Assembly (NCBI RefSeq): GCF_002288635.1
Contig: NZ_NRSW01000001.1
Coordinates: forward strand, 3,985,004 to 4,049,003
Reading direction: 5' to 3'
Length of the DNA stretch: 64,000 bases
Source of the DNA: Mucilaginibacter sp. MD40
GTDB taxonomy: Bacteria > Bacteroidota > Bacteroidia > Sphingobacteriales > Sphingobacteriaceae
In this document: positions 35,697 through 43,208 of the stretch, piece by piece
How positions within the stretch are numbered: position 1 is the stretch's first letter
Layout: each line of letters opens with the position of its first letter
Made by a program: the position numbers and the translations under genes
The notes under the pieces: generated by a model
Databases searched by the model: none
What the model was told of the DNA's origin: nothing
Seen by the model: the letters and a program-made list of their open reading frames with translations, nothing else

Positions 35697-38273
35697 TTGC
35701 TTATGACAGCATTTTTGCCGCATTATTTTGAATTGCTTAAACATGCCGTTTTAAAAACGGCAGATATTAAGAATATAACTCCACACGGCTGCCGTATTCT
35801 TGCCGCACAGATATTTACTGTAACCAGGAATAGTGTAAGCGAAACCACGTTAAAAAGAATTTATGGCTTTGCCCAAACTAAATTTAAGCCTTCGGTATTT
35901 ACCATTAATATACTGGCGCAATTTTGCGGCTTTCCCGGATGGGAAGATTTTTGTATTGCCCAGGAAAATATACCGGTAAAGGATGAACGACGGTTAACAG
36001 GTAGTTGGGAAAGCCTGAAAATAAACACAGAAAAGATTACCAACTTTACCCTACAGGTTTTACGCAACAAATCGGGTATACCGTACTCGCAAACCATTAA
36101 AAGAGATTTTATTACCCGGCATTTAAACGCGTTTGAAGAGAGTGATTATAGAGCCACCGTTATATCGGCGCCTGCATATTATGGTAAAACAATCGGGCTT
36201 TGTCATTGGATAGAAGAAAAAAACCGCAAAAATATAACGGAGCAAAACAACGATATCATACTGTTATTTAGCGCCGGCGCCGTTATGAACGCTTACTTAA
36301 GCGGACATGATCTTAACCAATGGCTGCTCGAACTTTTGGGATATACCAGTAACGAAACTATCAGTGAGATCTTTAGTAAACATAAAAAGCAGCATAGTAA
36401 GTTTTTCCTGGTAATTGATGCTTTTGATGAATATGCATATAAGGCCAGGCATTTTAAGCTGTTACTTAACCAATTGCTTGATGTTTTAGCGTTTTATCAG
36501 TCCACCCCTTGGTTTAAACTCATCATTACCATGCGGTCATCCACCTGGATAAATAATCGCTCGCAATTTGAGCACATGACAGATCTGTGGTTTACCAATT
36601 TTAAAGACAATAATTTATCCGCTATCAATACCCCGCTTTTCAATTTTAACGAAATACGGGAGTTGGCAGCAAAAATAAACCCCGCGCTCAATCACGATCT
36701 GCTTCCAGAGATGGTTTTGCACTTCAGGCACCCGCTCTTCTTCCAGATCTTTTACAAAAAGCACCGGGACAATTTTTCATTCAGCTACGCAAATCAAACC
36801 TGTTTATATGAGTTGGTATCGGCTTTTGTGCTTAATAAAATTTACATGGGCCAGTATGCTGAAGAAAAGATACAATTCCTTACAGCCTTAGTTGAGAAGA
36901 TGGACTTTTCTAAACAGCAATACGACGTAGCCCGCAGTAAGGTTGCAAGCGCTATTAAACAATATCAAAAGGCCTATAACGAATTACTGAGCATTGGCTT
37001 TATTTGCGAAATTAATAAGAGTACGAGTCTTAATTATAGTACTACTATACAGTTCACCAATAGCTTTTTCCTGGAATATACTATTGCAAAAGTACTCCTC
37101 CGTAAAAACAACGATATGTTTAACAAGCAGTTAATTAACCGCCTAAACATATTGTTTGTAAAGGGATCGACCAAGTTGCCTTTACTCAAATGGTATATCA
37201 TTTACGCTATTAAGACCGGGCAGCAAAACAGTTTTGACCTGCTTACTATGGTACAACTATCCTTTGCGGAAAAAGCTGATCTGGTTAGTTTCCTGGGCGA
37301 TCTGTTAAGCAGGGAATGTACCATTACCGGTAACTCAGAGTCGCTTGCGCTTTACTTTAAACAGGATTGCAGCCGGGCCTTATTCAATTACTTCTTCGCC
37401 CTGGAGTTAATAGATACCAATTATAAAAAAACACTTTACACATTACTACAATTTAACCTCAACAAGCGTAAACGGGTACTTATCTATACAGCACTGGCTA
37501 TGTCAGCAATTGTCAGGTTAGATATTTCCGAATTGGAGGATAGTTACCACAAGCTTAAAAGCATGCCGCCTGAGGCGTACAGCAGTTTTGCCATAAACCC
37601 GCTAAGCTGCATAAGCGCTGTCTATACTTATTTAACAACCGGAACTATCAAAAAAAGCGCATTTATTGAGCTATTACGCTTTTACAATAACCCGCCCAAA
37701 GAAGGCAACTACTTCGAGGACCTGCCATCAAACGATTTCGTGTTTTTACTTGCCACAGGGACTTTATTACTATATAAAAAGCCAGCGGTAACGCTTCGCT
37801 TTATAGAACTGCTCGAGCGCTATTACAAAAAACCGGAATTATCGTCCAAACATAGCTACGCCTATTTTATTAATATCATCATAGCCGATTGCTATTATCA
37901 AACGGGTAAAACCAATGCCCATTTAAATATCTATACTAAATTCTCAGAGATATACACACCTGATACCAACAGCTTCACCAGCTACATGAAAACCATGTTT
38001 TACCTATTGAAGATAAAAAACAACATGCTGCTAAAAAGATATAAATATCTTATGGAGGATACTCGTTCTTTAATGGAAATAGCCGGTGAGTTGCACCTTT
38101 GTAAATTAGCCCTGCTGGGCCACATACTGTCCTCCGATGAGATTGCAGGCAAATACCCATCTTTTTATAAACAATGCCGGGCAGACCTTAACTATATTAA
38201 ACAAAAGAGCACTTTAACAGGTGCCGCGTTTGTTTTGCAGCCGCGCCCCGTAACAGCCAAACGCAATAATTAA
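35697..38273 (+). CDS. STAND/NACHT-like NTPase with N-terminal helical domain
   Basis: An 858-residue protein. The N-terminal ~85 residues are a helical domain with the pattern SETTLKRIYGF ... SVFTINILAQFCGFPGWEDFC, which recurs at the start of many Bacteroidota multidomain proteins and resembles a DNA-binding or adaptor domain (identification from memory). A P-loop NTPase follows: Walker A APAYYGKT (158-165, first Gly replaced by Ala), Walker B FFLVIDAFDEY (236-246), and an arginine finger/sensor-like IITMRSS (about 277-282). The C-terminal half is all-helical, possibly repeat-like, without visible catalytic residues. The layout fits STAND signal-transduction NTPases used as regulators or in phage defence. 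Monocistronic. Confidence 0.7.
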   Translation: MLMTAFLPHYFELLKHAVLKTADIKNITPHGCRILAAQIFTVTRNSVSETTLKRIYGFAQTKFKPSVFTINILAQFCGFPGWEDFCIAQENIPVKDERRLTGSWESLKINTEKITNFTLQVLRNKSGIPYSQTIKRDFITRHLNAFEESDYRATVISAPAYYGKTIGLCHWIEEKNRKNITEQNNDIILLFSAGAVMNAYLSGHDLNQWLLELLGYTSNETISEIFSKHKKQHSKFFLVIDAFDEYAYKARHFKLLLNQLLDVLAFYQSTPWFKLIITMRSSTWINNRSQFEHMTDLWFTNFKDNNLSAINTPLFNFNEIRELAAKINPALNHDLLPEMVLHFRHPLFFQIFYKKHRDNFSFSYANQTCLYELVSAFVLNKIYMGQYAEEKIQFLTALVEKMDFSKQQYDVARSKVASAIKQYQKAYNELLSIGFICEINKSTSLNYSTTIQFTNSFFLEYTIAKVLLRKNNDMFNKQLINRLNILFVKGSTKLPLLKWYIIYAIKTGQQNSFDLLTMVQLSFAEKADLVSFLGDLLSRECTITGNSESLALYFKQDCSRALFNYFFALELIDTNYKKTLYTLLQFNLNKRKRVLIYTALAMSAIVRLDISELEDSYHKLKSMPPEAYSSFAINPLSCISAVYTYLTTGTIKKSAFIELLRFYNNPPKEGNYFEDLPSNDFVFLLATGTLLLYKKPAVTLRFIELLERYYKKPELSSKHSYAYFINIIIADCYYQTGKTNAHLNIYTKFSEIYTPDTNSFTSYMKTMFYLLKIKNNMLLKRYKYLMEDTRSLMEIAGELHLCKLALLGHILSSDEIAGKYPSFYKQCRADLNYIKQKSTLTGAAFVLQPRPVTAKRNN

Positions 38274-38316
38274 TACCGCAAGTAGCGTTCTATCTTTTAT
38301 TCCCTATTTTTGAGGG

Positions 38317-39090
38317 ATGAAATCAAGACAGCCCAATATACTTGTTGTAAATGATGATGGTATAACCGCGCCGGGCATTAAGGCGCTTATGCACGCCATG
38401 AAAGACTTGGGGCGTGTGGTAGTAGTTGCGCCTGACAGCCCTCAATCTGGCATGGGGCACGCCATTACCATAGGTAAGCCGCTTCGGCTGGATAAAATAG
38501 AATTATATGAGGGTATTGAAACCTACCGCTGCAGCGGTACCCCTGTTGATTGTGTTAAACTGGCTGTAAACTCTGTATTTAAGGGCAACAAGCCCGATCT
38601 GTGCGTATCAGGCATCAATCATGGTTTAAATAACTCCATTAATGTACTTTATTCGGGCACTATGTCTGCCGCGGTAGAGGGCGCTATAGAAAGCATACCT
38701 TCAATAGGCTTTTCGTTGGATGATTACACCATGCAAGCCGATTTTGAACCCTGTATAAAATTTGTAAAGGAAATAGCTGCGCAAGTACTGGAACACGGCT
38801 TGCCTACCGCCACGGTGCTTAACGTTAATTTCCCTCAGGGTAGCCATATTAAGGGTATTAAGATATGCCGCCAGGCAAATGCGAAATGGGCCGAGGAATT
38901 TGACGAGCGTATGGATCCGCACGACCGGCCTTACTACTGGCTAACAGGTGTATTTCAGAATAACGATCATGGCGAAGATACCGACGTTTGGGCGCTTGAC
39001 CACCATTACGCGTCAGTTGTACCCACTCAGTTTGATATGACGGCCCACCATGCTATACCTGTTTTAAACAGCTGGAAATTTAATGTTTAA
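38317..39090 (+). CDS. surE: 5'/3'-nucleotidase SurE
   Basis: A 257-residue metal-dependent nucleotidase. The N-terminal ILVVNDDGITAPGIKAL carries the paired aspartates that bind the divalent metal, followed by VVAPDSPQSGMGHAIT (nucleophile-region Ser), the YRCSGTPVDCVK loop, and SGINHGLNNSINVLYSGTMSAAVEGAI with the Asn ligand. It dephosphorylates nucleoside monophosphates and polyphosphates. A TATTTTTG -7-like element ends 5 bp before the ATG, so the transcript may be nearly leaderless. It overlaps the next small membrane gene by 8 bp. Confidence 0.95.
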   Translation: MKSRQPNILVVNDDGITAPGIKALMHAMKDLGRVVVVAPDSPQSGMGHAITIGKPLRLDKIELYEGIETYRCSGTPVDCVKLAVNSVFKGNKPDLCVSGINHGLNNSINVLYSGTMSAAVEGAIESIPSIGFSLDDYTMQADFEPCIKFVKEIAAQVLEHGLPTATVLNVNFPQGSHIKGIKICRQANAKWAEEFDERMDPHDRPYYWLTGVFQNNDHGEDTDVWALDHHYASVVPTQFDMTAHHAIPVLNSWKFNV

Positions 39091-39346
39091 ACGTAATAAC
39101 TTTTTTTCAGGAATTTTGCTGGCCTGCCTGCCGCCATTAATGGCGTGGCTGCTGTTCGCGGTAATACTAAAGAACGAAGCGGCAATTATGGAAAAGCCCG
39201 CTGCCCCTTACCTGATAGCTTTGTGTATTAACCTGCTCATACTGCGTTACTATGCCCGCAAGCATTTTGATGCTACCACCCGCGGTATTATGGTAGTTAC
39301 CTTTGCTTTTATGATATTGGTCTTTTTAACAAGGATAAGGCTTTAA
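39083..39346 (+). CDS. Small three-TM membrane protein coupled to surE
   Basis: An 87-residue protein with three hydrophobic helices (about 8-26, 44-56 and 69-83), polar loops KNEAAIMEKPAA and YYARKHFDATTRG. It starts 8 bp before the surE stop, so the two are translationally coupled. I know it only as a conserved hypothetical next to surE and lpxB in relatives. Possibly a membrane partner for envelope metabolism. Its end overlaps the convergent nucleotidase gene by 4 bp. Confidence 0.68.
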   Translation: MFKRNNFFSGILLACLPPLMAWLLFAVILKNEAAIMEKPAAPYLIALCINLLILRYYARKHFDATTRGIMVVTFAFMILVFLTRIRL

Positions 39347-39900
39347 ACTTCGGTTGTAGGTGGGGCTTCTAATTTAGCAATGGCACTAAGTGCTTCTTCC
39401 CAATTTTTAACGCGTTGGTGATGAGTAACGCCCACATTATGTGCCGCATGAAAAAGCAATGTCTTTCCCTTGAATACATCTAAGTTTTTGCAGTGGTCAT
39501 CTATCAGGTAGTCGGCATCAATAATGCTTTTGCTCCCGCAGAATACAATATTTTTCCACGTGATGAACGGAAAATGCTCTTCAAGCCATTCTTTCTTTTC
39601 TATTAGTGAATTAGGAAATTCCATAGCGGCCGATACTACGTACACATCAAAATCATTCATCAACTGCTTTACAGCTTCTACAGCACCGGGCATCACAGGT
39701 ATAGTTCTGAAAAATCCAGGTGTAAAAACCATTTTCCTGATGGCTCCCTTTGCAGGGAAGAAATCTTCTTCGTTCTTACCAAATAAACTCTCATAAGGTA
39801 CATTTACGCCATAGTCACGCTCATACCAAATTAAAAATTGCTTTTCTGTGTCTGCAAGCACGCTATCCATATCGATAGCAATTATTTTTCTTTGTTTCAT
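39343..39900 (-). CDS. 5'(3')-deoxyribonucleotidase (HAD superfamily, NT5C type)
   Basis: A 185-residue HAD enzyme from the ATG at 39900 (the longer form from 39936 adds 12 residues and would place the -7 promoter box inside the gene). Motif I is IIAIDMDSVLADTEKQF, with nucleophile and acid-base Asp; VVSAAMEFPNSL and WKNIVFCGSKSIIDADYLIDDHCKN carry the later motifs, including the DD metal site. The family removes the 5' or 3' phosphate of deoxynucleotides. It is divergent from a DeoR regulator across a 91-bp gap holding a perfect palindrome, so it is probably under that regulator's control. Confidence 0.88.
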   Translation of the reverse strand: MKQRKIIAIDMDSVLADTEKQFLIWYERDYGVNVPYESLFGKNEEDFFPAKGAIRKMVFTPGFFRTIPVMPGAVEAVKQLMNDFDVYVVSAAMEFPNSLIEKKEWLEEHFPFITWKNIVFCGSKSIIDADYLIDDHCKNLDVFKGKTLLFHAAHNVGVTHHQRVKNWEEALSAIAKLEAPPTTEV

Positions 39901-39904
39901 ACTG

Positions 39905-39912
39905 CAAAAATA
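39905..39912 (-). promoter_or_regulatory. Candidate promoter of the nucleotidase
   Basis: On the minus strand TATTTTTG (consensus TAnnTTTG) starts 12 bp before the ATG. A TTTG sits 21 nt further upstream (39934-39937 on the + strand as CAAA), inside the left arm of the palindrome 39931-39968. Spacing fits the Bacteroidota -33/-7 rule well. Confidence 0.6.
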
Positions 39913-39930
39913 TGCAATAAATATAAAATA

Positions 39931-39968
39931 TTGCAAAATACAGCAATTAAAATTGCTGTATTTTGCAA
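39931..39968. promoter_or_regulatory. Perfect 38-bp palindromic operator between divergent genes
   Basis: TTGCAAAATACAGCAATT, two A, and then AATTGCTGTATTTTGCAA: both arms are 18 bp with no mismatch. It lies between the divergent nucleotidase and DeoR genes and overlaps the upstream parts of both promoters. Two related shorter copies, TGCAAAAATATGCAAT, occur at 39903-39918. A DeoR-family dimer or tetramer site is the natural reading. Confidence 0.7.
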
Positions 39969-39991
39969 ATAAATTTTGTTTACTTTTGAAT

Positions 39992-40741
39992 ATGCTTAAA
40001 GCAGAACGTCAGAATATCATTCTTGAACAGGTAGAAAAGAATAACAGGGTAGTGCTTGAAGAGTTAAGCGCATTGCTTAAAGTATCAACCGATACCGTTA
40101 GGCGAGATATTAAAGAACTTTCTGACAGAGGAATGCTAAAAGCGGTTAGAGGTGGCGCAATACACCAATCGCCTTTGCCGCCTACGTTTAAGCAACGGCA
40201 ACTTATTGAAACTAAAGAAAAACAAATTATTGCAAACAAGTTGCTGGATATTATTAAACCCGATCAGGTAATCTTAATTGATTCGGGTACCACAACGGTG
40301 ATAGCCGCACAAAGCCTGCCGAAGGATATTCCGCTTACAGTAGTCACCAACAGTATTCCGGTAGCATCAGTACTTGAAGATTTTCAAAACATCAAAGTTA
40401 TCCTTATCGGGGGTAGAGTTAGCCAGCGTACAGCATCTACTTACGGTTATGAAGCCATTGAAGCCATCAGGAAGATACGTGCCGACATTTGCCTGTTAGG
40501 TATTTGTAATATTGACCTAAAAGCCGGAATTACTGGCTTGGACTATGAAGATTGTGAGGTAAAAAAAGCCATGATCGAAACGTCAAGATATATCGTTGCA
40601 CTTTCTACTGCCGATAAGCTTGGAGTGCTTAACCCGTTTTATATAGCTGCGGCTAATAGTATTGACCTGCTGATTACAGAAAAAGACCCAAGTTCATTTG
40701 ATCTGGCTGCTTATAAAGAAGCCGGGATCTTAATCAAATAA
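39992..40741 (+). CDS. DeoR-family transcriptional regulator
   Basis: A 249-residue regulator from the ATG at 39992 (upstream frame to 39848 is non-homologous and overlaps the operator). The N-terminal DeoR HTH is MLKAERQNIILEQVEKNNRVVLEELSALLKVSTDTVRRDIKELSDRG, with the classic STDTVRRD recognition helix. The C-terminal sugar-isomerase-like effector domain has ILIDSGTTTVIAAQSLP, VVTNSIPVASVLE, and VILIGGRVSQRTASTYG. It should respond to a sugar phosphate and repress its own and the divergent nucleotidase gene at the 38-bp palindrome. A -7 element TACTTTTG (39981-39988) lies just before its start. Confidence 0.92.
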   Translation: MLKAERQNIILEQVEKNNRVVLEELSALLKVSTDTVRRDIKELSDRGMLKAVRGGAIHQSPLPPTFKQRQLIETKEKQIIANKLLDIIKPDQVILIDSGTTTVIAAQSLPKDIPLTVVTNSIPVASVLEDFQNIKVILIGGRVSQRTASTYGYEAIEAIRKIRADICLLGICNIDLKAGITGLDYEDCEVKKAMIETSRYIVALSTADKLGVLNPFYIAAANSIDLLITEKDPSSFDLAAYKEAGILIK

Positions 40742-40742
40742 T

Positions 40743-41855
40743 ATGAAGTATTACCTGGTAGCGGGCGAAGCATCCGGAGATCTGCATGGGGCCAACCTGA
40801 TGAAAGCGCTTAAAGCATTAGATACGGACGCGAATTTCAGATACTTTGGCGGCGACCTCATGAAAGCGGAAGGCGGTGAGCTGGTAAAACATTATGCCGA
40901 CATGGCATTTATGGGCTTTGCCGAAGTGGTAATGAACCTTGGGACCATTTTAAAAAACCTCAAACGCTGCAAAGACGATATCAGCCAGTACCATCCGGAT
41001 GTGCTTATTTTAATAGATTTCCCGGGCTTTAACCTTAAAATAGCGGAATATGCCAAAAGCAGGGGAATATTGGTTTGTTACTATATATCACCCAAAGTGT
41101 GGGCATGGAACCAGAAACGTGTACTAAAAATCAAACGCGTTGTTGATCACCTTTTTTGCATACTGCCTTTTGAGGTTGATTTTTACAAAAGCTGGGGCAT
41201 GGATATTGACTATGTGGGTAACCCCCTGCTTGACGCCGTTGACGCGTTTAAACCCGACACTGATTTCCTTAAGAAGCATGGCCTTGGCAACAAAAAACTG
41301 GTAGCCTTACTGCCTGGTAGCCGCAAGCAGGAGATCAGCAGGCTGCTGCCAGAAATGTTAAGTATAACGGAACACTTTCCCGATCACCAGTTTGTTATAG
41401 CCGGCGCACCATCATTTGATAGCAGTTATTACGACCAATACCTGCAAGGCAAGAATGTTCCCGTAATATTTAGTGCAACGTATGATATACTGCACCATGC
41501 AGAAGCAGCTATCGTTGCATCCGGAACGGCCACGCTCGAAACCGCGCTTTTTAATGTACCGCAAATTGTTGTTTATAAAGGCAACCCTATTACCATTGCT
41601 ATAGGCCGCGTGGTTATCAAGATCGGCTTTATCTCCCTCGTAAACCTCATTATGGATAAAGCGGTGGTAAAAGAACTGATACAGCAGGACTGTAACACTC
41701 CAAATATTTTAGCTGAGTTAAACGCGTTACTATACAACAACACCTATCGTGCGGCCATGCTTGCCAATTATCACCAGCTCCACCTTAAAATGGGCATGCC
41801 GGGTGCTTCTGCTAAAACGGCTACGCTGATAGTAAAATATGCCGCAAAAAAATAA
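40743..41855 (+). CDS. lpxB: Lipid-A-disaccharide synthase
   Basis: A 370-residue family-19 glycosyltransferase that joins UDP-2,3-diacylglucosamine to lipid X in outer-membrane lipid A biosynthesis. Family landmarks: VAGEASGDLHGANLMKAL at the N-terminus, the FIG-equivalent segment MAFMGFAEVVMNLGTI, LIDFPGFNLKIAEYAKSRGI, YYISPKVWAWNQKRV, PLLDAV, LLPGSRKQEISRLLP, and ASGTATLETALFNVPQIVVYK. Length matches. It begins 1 bp after the DeoR stop, in the same orientation, which may mean read-through or co-transcription. Followed by a hairpin terminator overlapping its stop codon. Confidence 0.96.
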   Translation: MKYYLVAGEASGDLHGANLMKALKALDTDANFRYFGGDLMKAEGGELVKHYADMAFMGFAEVVMNLGTILKNLKRCKDDISQYHPDVLILIDFPGFNLKIAEYAKSRGILVCYYISPKVWAWNQKRVLKIKRVVDHLFCILPFEVDFYKSWGMDIDYVGNPLLDAVDAFKPDTDFLKKHGLGNKKLVALLPGSRKQEISRLLPEMLSITEHFPDHQFVIAGAPSFDSSYYDQYLQGKNVPVIFSATYDILHHAEAAIVASGTATLETALFNVPQIVVYKGNPITIAIGRVVIKIGFISLVNLIMDKAVVKELIQQDCNTPNILAELNALLYNNTYRAAMLANYHQLHLKMGMPGASAKTATLIVKYAAKK

Positions 41856-41885
41856 GGCTTCACTGGTTACAGTAAAGCCTTATTT
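41850..41885. terminator. Terminator overlapping the lpxB stop
   Basis: AAATAAGGCTT, an ACTG-GTTA-CAGT inner stem, then AAGCCTTATTT. The lpxB stop codon (41853-41855) lies inside the left arm. Convergent with the tiny-gene cluster, so bidirectional use is likely. Confidence 0.75.
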
Positions 41886-41928
41886 GTCTCAAAGGTGATT
41901 GTTTAAAACAGGATAGATATATGATTGA

Positions 41929-42081
41929 TCAGGCAGCCGACAATTGCTGTAAGGCTTTCTGTTTGTTGCTTGTGAATTGTGTACGGTCTTTGAAAGCCTT
42001 AAGGTCTTCCATTAACAAGTTTTTAAGTTCGTTATCAAAACGTGCAACTAATTTGCTGGTAGCTGTTTTATAGGTTTTCAT
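41929..42081 (-). CDS. 50-residue basic protein, tandem paralogue 1
   Basis: A 50-codon gene starting at 42081 (MKTYKTATSKLVARFDNELK) and stopping at 41929-41931. The protein is amphipathic and helical, with charged residues in a heptad-like pattern and Leu pairs. The neighbour at 42125-42241 begins MKTYQKQATSKLVNRFDREL, so the N-terminal 28 residues align almost completely. Both seem to be one duplicated gene family. No function known to me. The shared initiation context ACTATGAAAACC supports translation. Confidence 0.6.
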   Translation of the reverse strand: MKTYKTATSKLVARFDNELKNLLMEDLKAFKDRTQFTSNKQKALQQLSAA

Positions 42082-42124
42082 AGTGGTAGTGTTTAATGTT
42101 GTGTGTTTTTAATAAGATGATCAG

Positions 42125-42241
42125 CTATGCAGCTTGTTTTTTTGTTTTGATGGTCTTAAGATCGCTAATCAGAATGTTCATTAACTCTCTGTCGAAACGG
42201 TTTACCAATTTGCTTGTTGCTTGTTTTTGATAGGTTTTCAT
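42125..42241 (-). CDS. 38-residue basic protein, tandem paralogue 2
   Basis: A 38-codon gene starting at 42241 (MKTYQKQATSKLVNRFDREL) and ending KTKKQAA with stop at 42125-42127. It aligns with the 50-residue protein at 41929-42081 along its full length (TSKLV, RFD, EL, DLK conserved), and is shorter at the C-terminus. Upstream sequence is also similar (ACTATGAAAACC). Likely in the same transcript as its paralogue and the 63-residue gene above it. Function unknown. Confidence 0.55.
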   Translation of the reverse strand: MKTYQKQATSKLVNRFDRELMNILISDLKTIKTKKQAA

Positions 42242-42252
42242 AGTAAAATATT

Positions 42253-42444
42253 TTAGTTGTTGTGTGTGTTATCTTGTTTTGTTTCTTCCTGGTTTTCAGT
42301 TAAATTATCGTGCCTGCGTTTAGCTTCTTCGTATTGTCTTTCAATTTGCTCTTTGTCGCGGCTATCCGATGTATTTTCAGGTGCTTGGGGATTTTCCCAC
42401 TCTTTTTCCTGATCTGTTTTAGTTGCTTGCTTATCAATTTCCAT
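42253..42444 (-). CDS. 63-residue hydrophilic charged protein
   Basis: A 63-residue, almost completely hydrophilic protein rich in Glu, Lys, Asn, Gln and Asp (for example DKEQIERQYEEAKRRHDNLT), with no hydrophobic core. It is probably unfolded or a coiled-coil. It precedes the two tandem MKTY genes on the same strand by about 12 bp, so the three may form one operon. Not recognised; coding status rests on its length, its good ATG and its position. Confidence 0.5.
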   Translation of the reverse strand: MEIDKQATKTDQEKEWENPQAPENTSDSRDKEQIERQYEEAKRRHDNLTENQEETKQDNTHNN

Positions 42445-42922
42445 TGTTATAGCGTTTGGTAAGTACTATTCCAATTGAGTGCCAAAAAATCATTTTTTGA
42501 AAATTATTTTAAAAAAAAGTTTTACAGCTATAAAACACCAATTAAAATGTATTATTGACAATTTATAAGACCAAAACGGAAAGCATTTGTGAGCATTTCA
42601 GGTTAATGATGGAGATAATTTGGCGCGCAATACCATTTTTAGCACATTTAATCTTTAGTGCAATAGATTTTATAGATAAATCAGTTAAATAATGCGGCTT
42701 AGGACTAAAAAATCAAAAAAAATGTTTGTTATAAGCGATTAAACAGGTTATATCTACCAAAAAAATAATAAACTCTATATTTTATTTAAAAAACACCTTT
42801 AAATATTATCATTTCATCTAATTACAATGTTAAATAGATGTTAAAATTAAATTACATCATGATAATTGCAGAATTTTATAAAAAAATTTATTGCTTGTAG
42901 TACTAAAATTTAATTTTGTTAC

Positions 42923-42930
42923 TATATTTG
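42923..42930 (+). promoter_or_regulatory. Candidate -7 box TATATTTG
   Basis: TATATTTG fits TAnnTTTG exactly. It is 150 bp before the GTAAAGGCCCCTG terminator hairpin with no gene between. No well-spaced -33 TTG was found (nearest TTG is 25 nt away). Confidence 0.35.
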
Positions 42931-43087
42931 TATCAGAATTACGAACTAAATAATTTAATTCACTTAACAATCAAAAAGTTACAATTAAATTACAAAATAA
43001 ATTTTCGTAATTCATTTGATAGTGTTACTTTTACACTATCAAAATTTAATAAAAAGTCTTCTCATAATTTAGGTTTATAATTGGTTA

Positions 43088-43123
43088 GTAAAGGCCCCTG
43101 CCCATCAGGGGCTTTACTTTTTT
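43088..43123 (+). terminator. Intrinsic terminator in the AT-rich gap
   Basis: GTAAAGGCCCCTG and CAGGGGCTTTAC pair (one extra G on the left) around CCCAT and run into TTTTTT. It precedes the antiporter gene by about 85 bp, so it would stop transcription coming from the left. Confidence 0.7.
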
Positions 43124-43208
43124 ACAGCCGGTTGTATATTTTTTAGTTCAGGCCTTATTTGTACAAATAACAGCTGATTTTGTATATTTCTCTTTTAATC
43201 AATCTGTT

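Larger units (their letters stand above)
42445..43208. other. AT-rich gap with a possible small RNA
   Basis: About 760 bp with very high A+T and no gene-length frame. A TATATTTG promoter-like box (42923-42930), an 11-bp hairpin (43015-43043) and a strong terminator (43088-43123) occur in that order and could delimit a short untranslated transcript. Upstream of 42900 nothing stands out. Confidence 0.35.
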
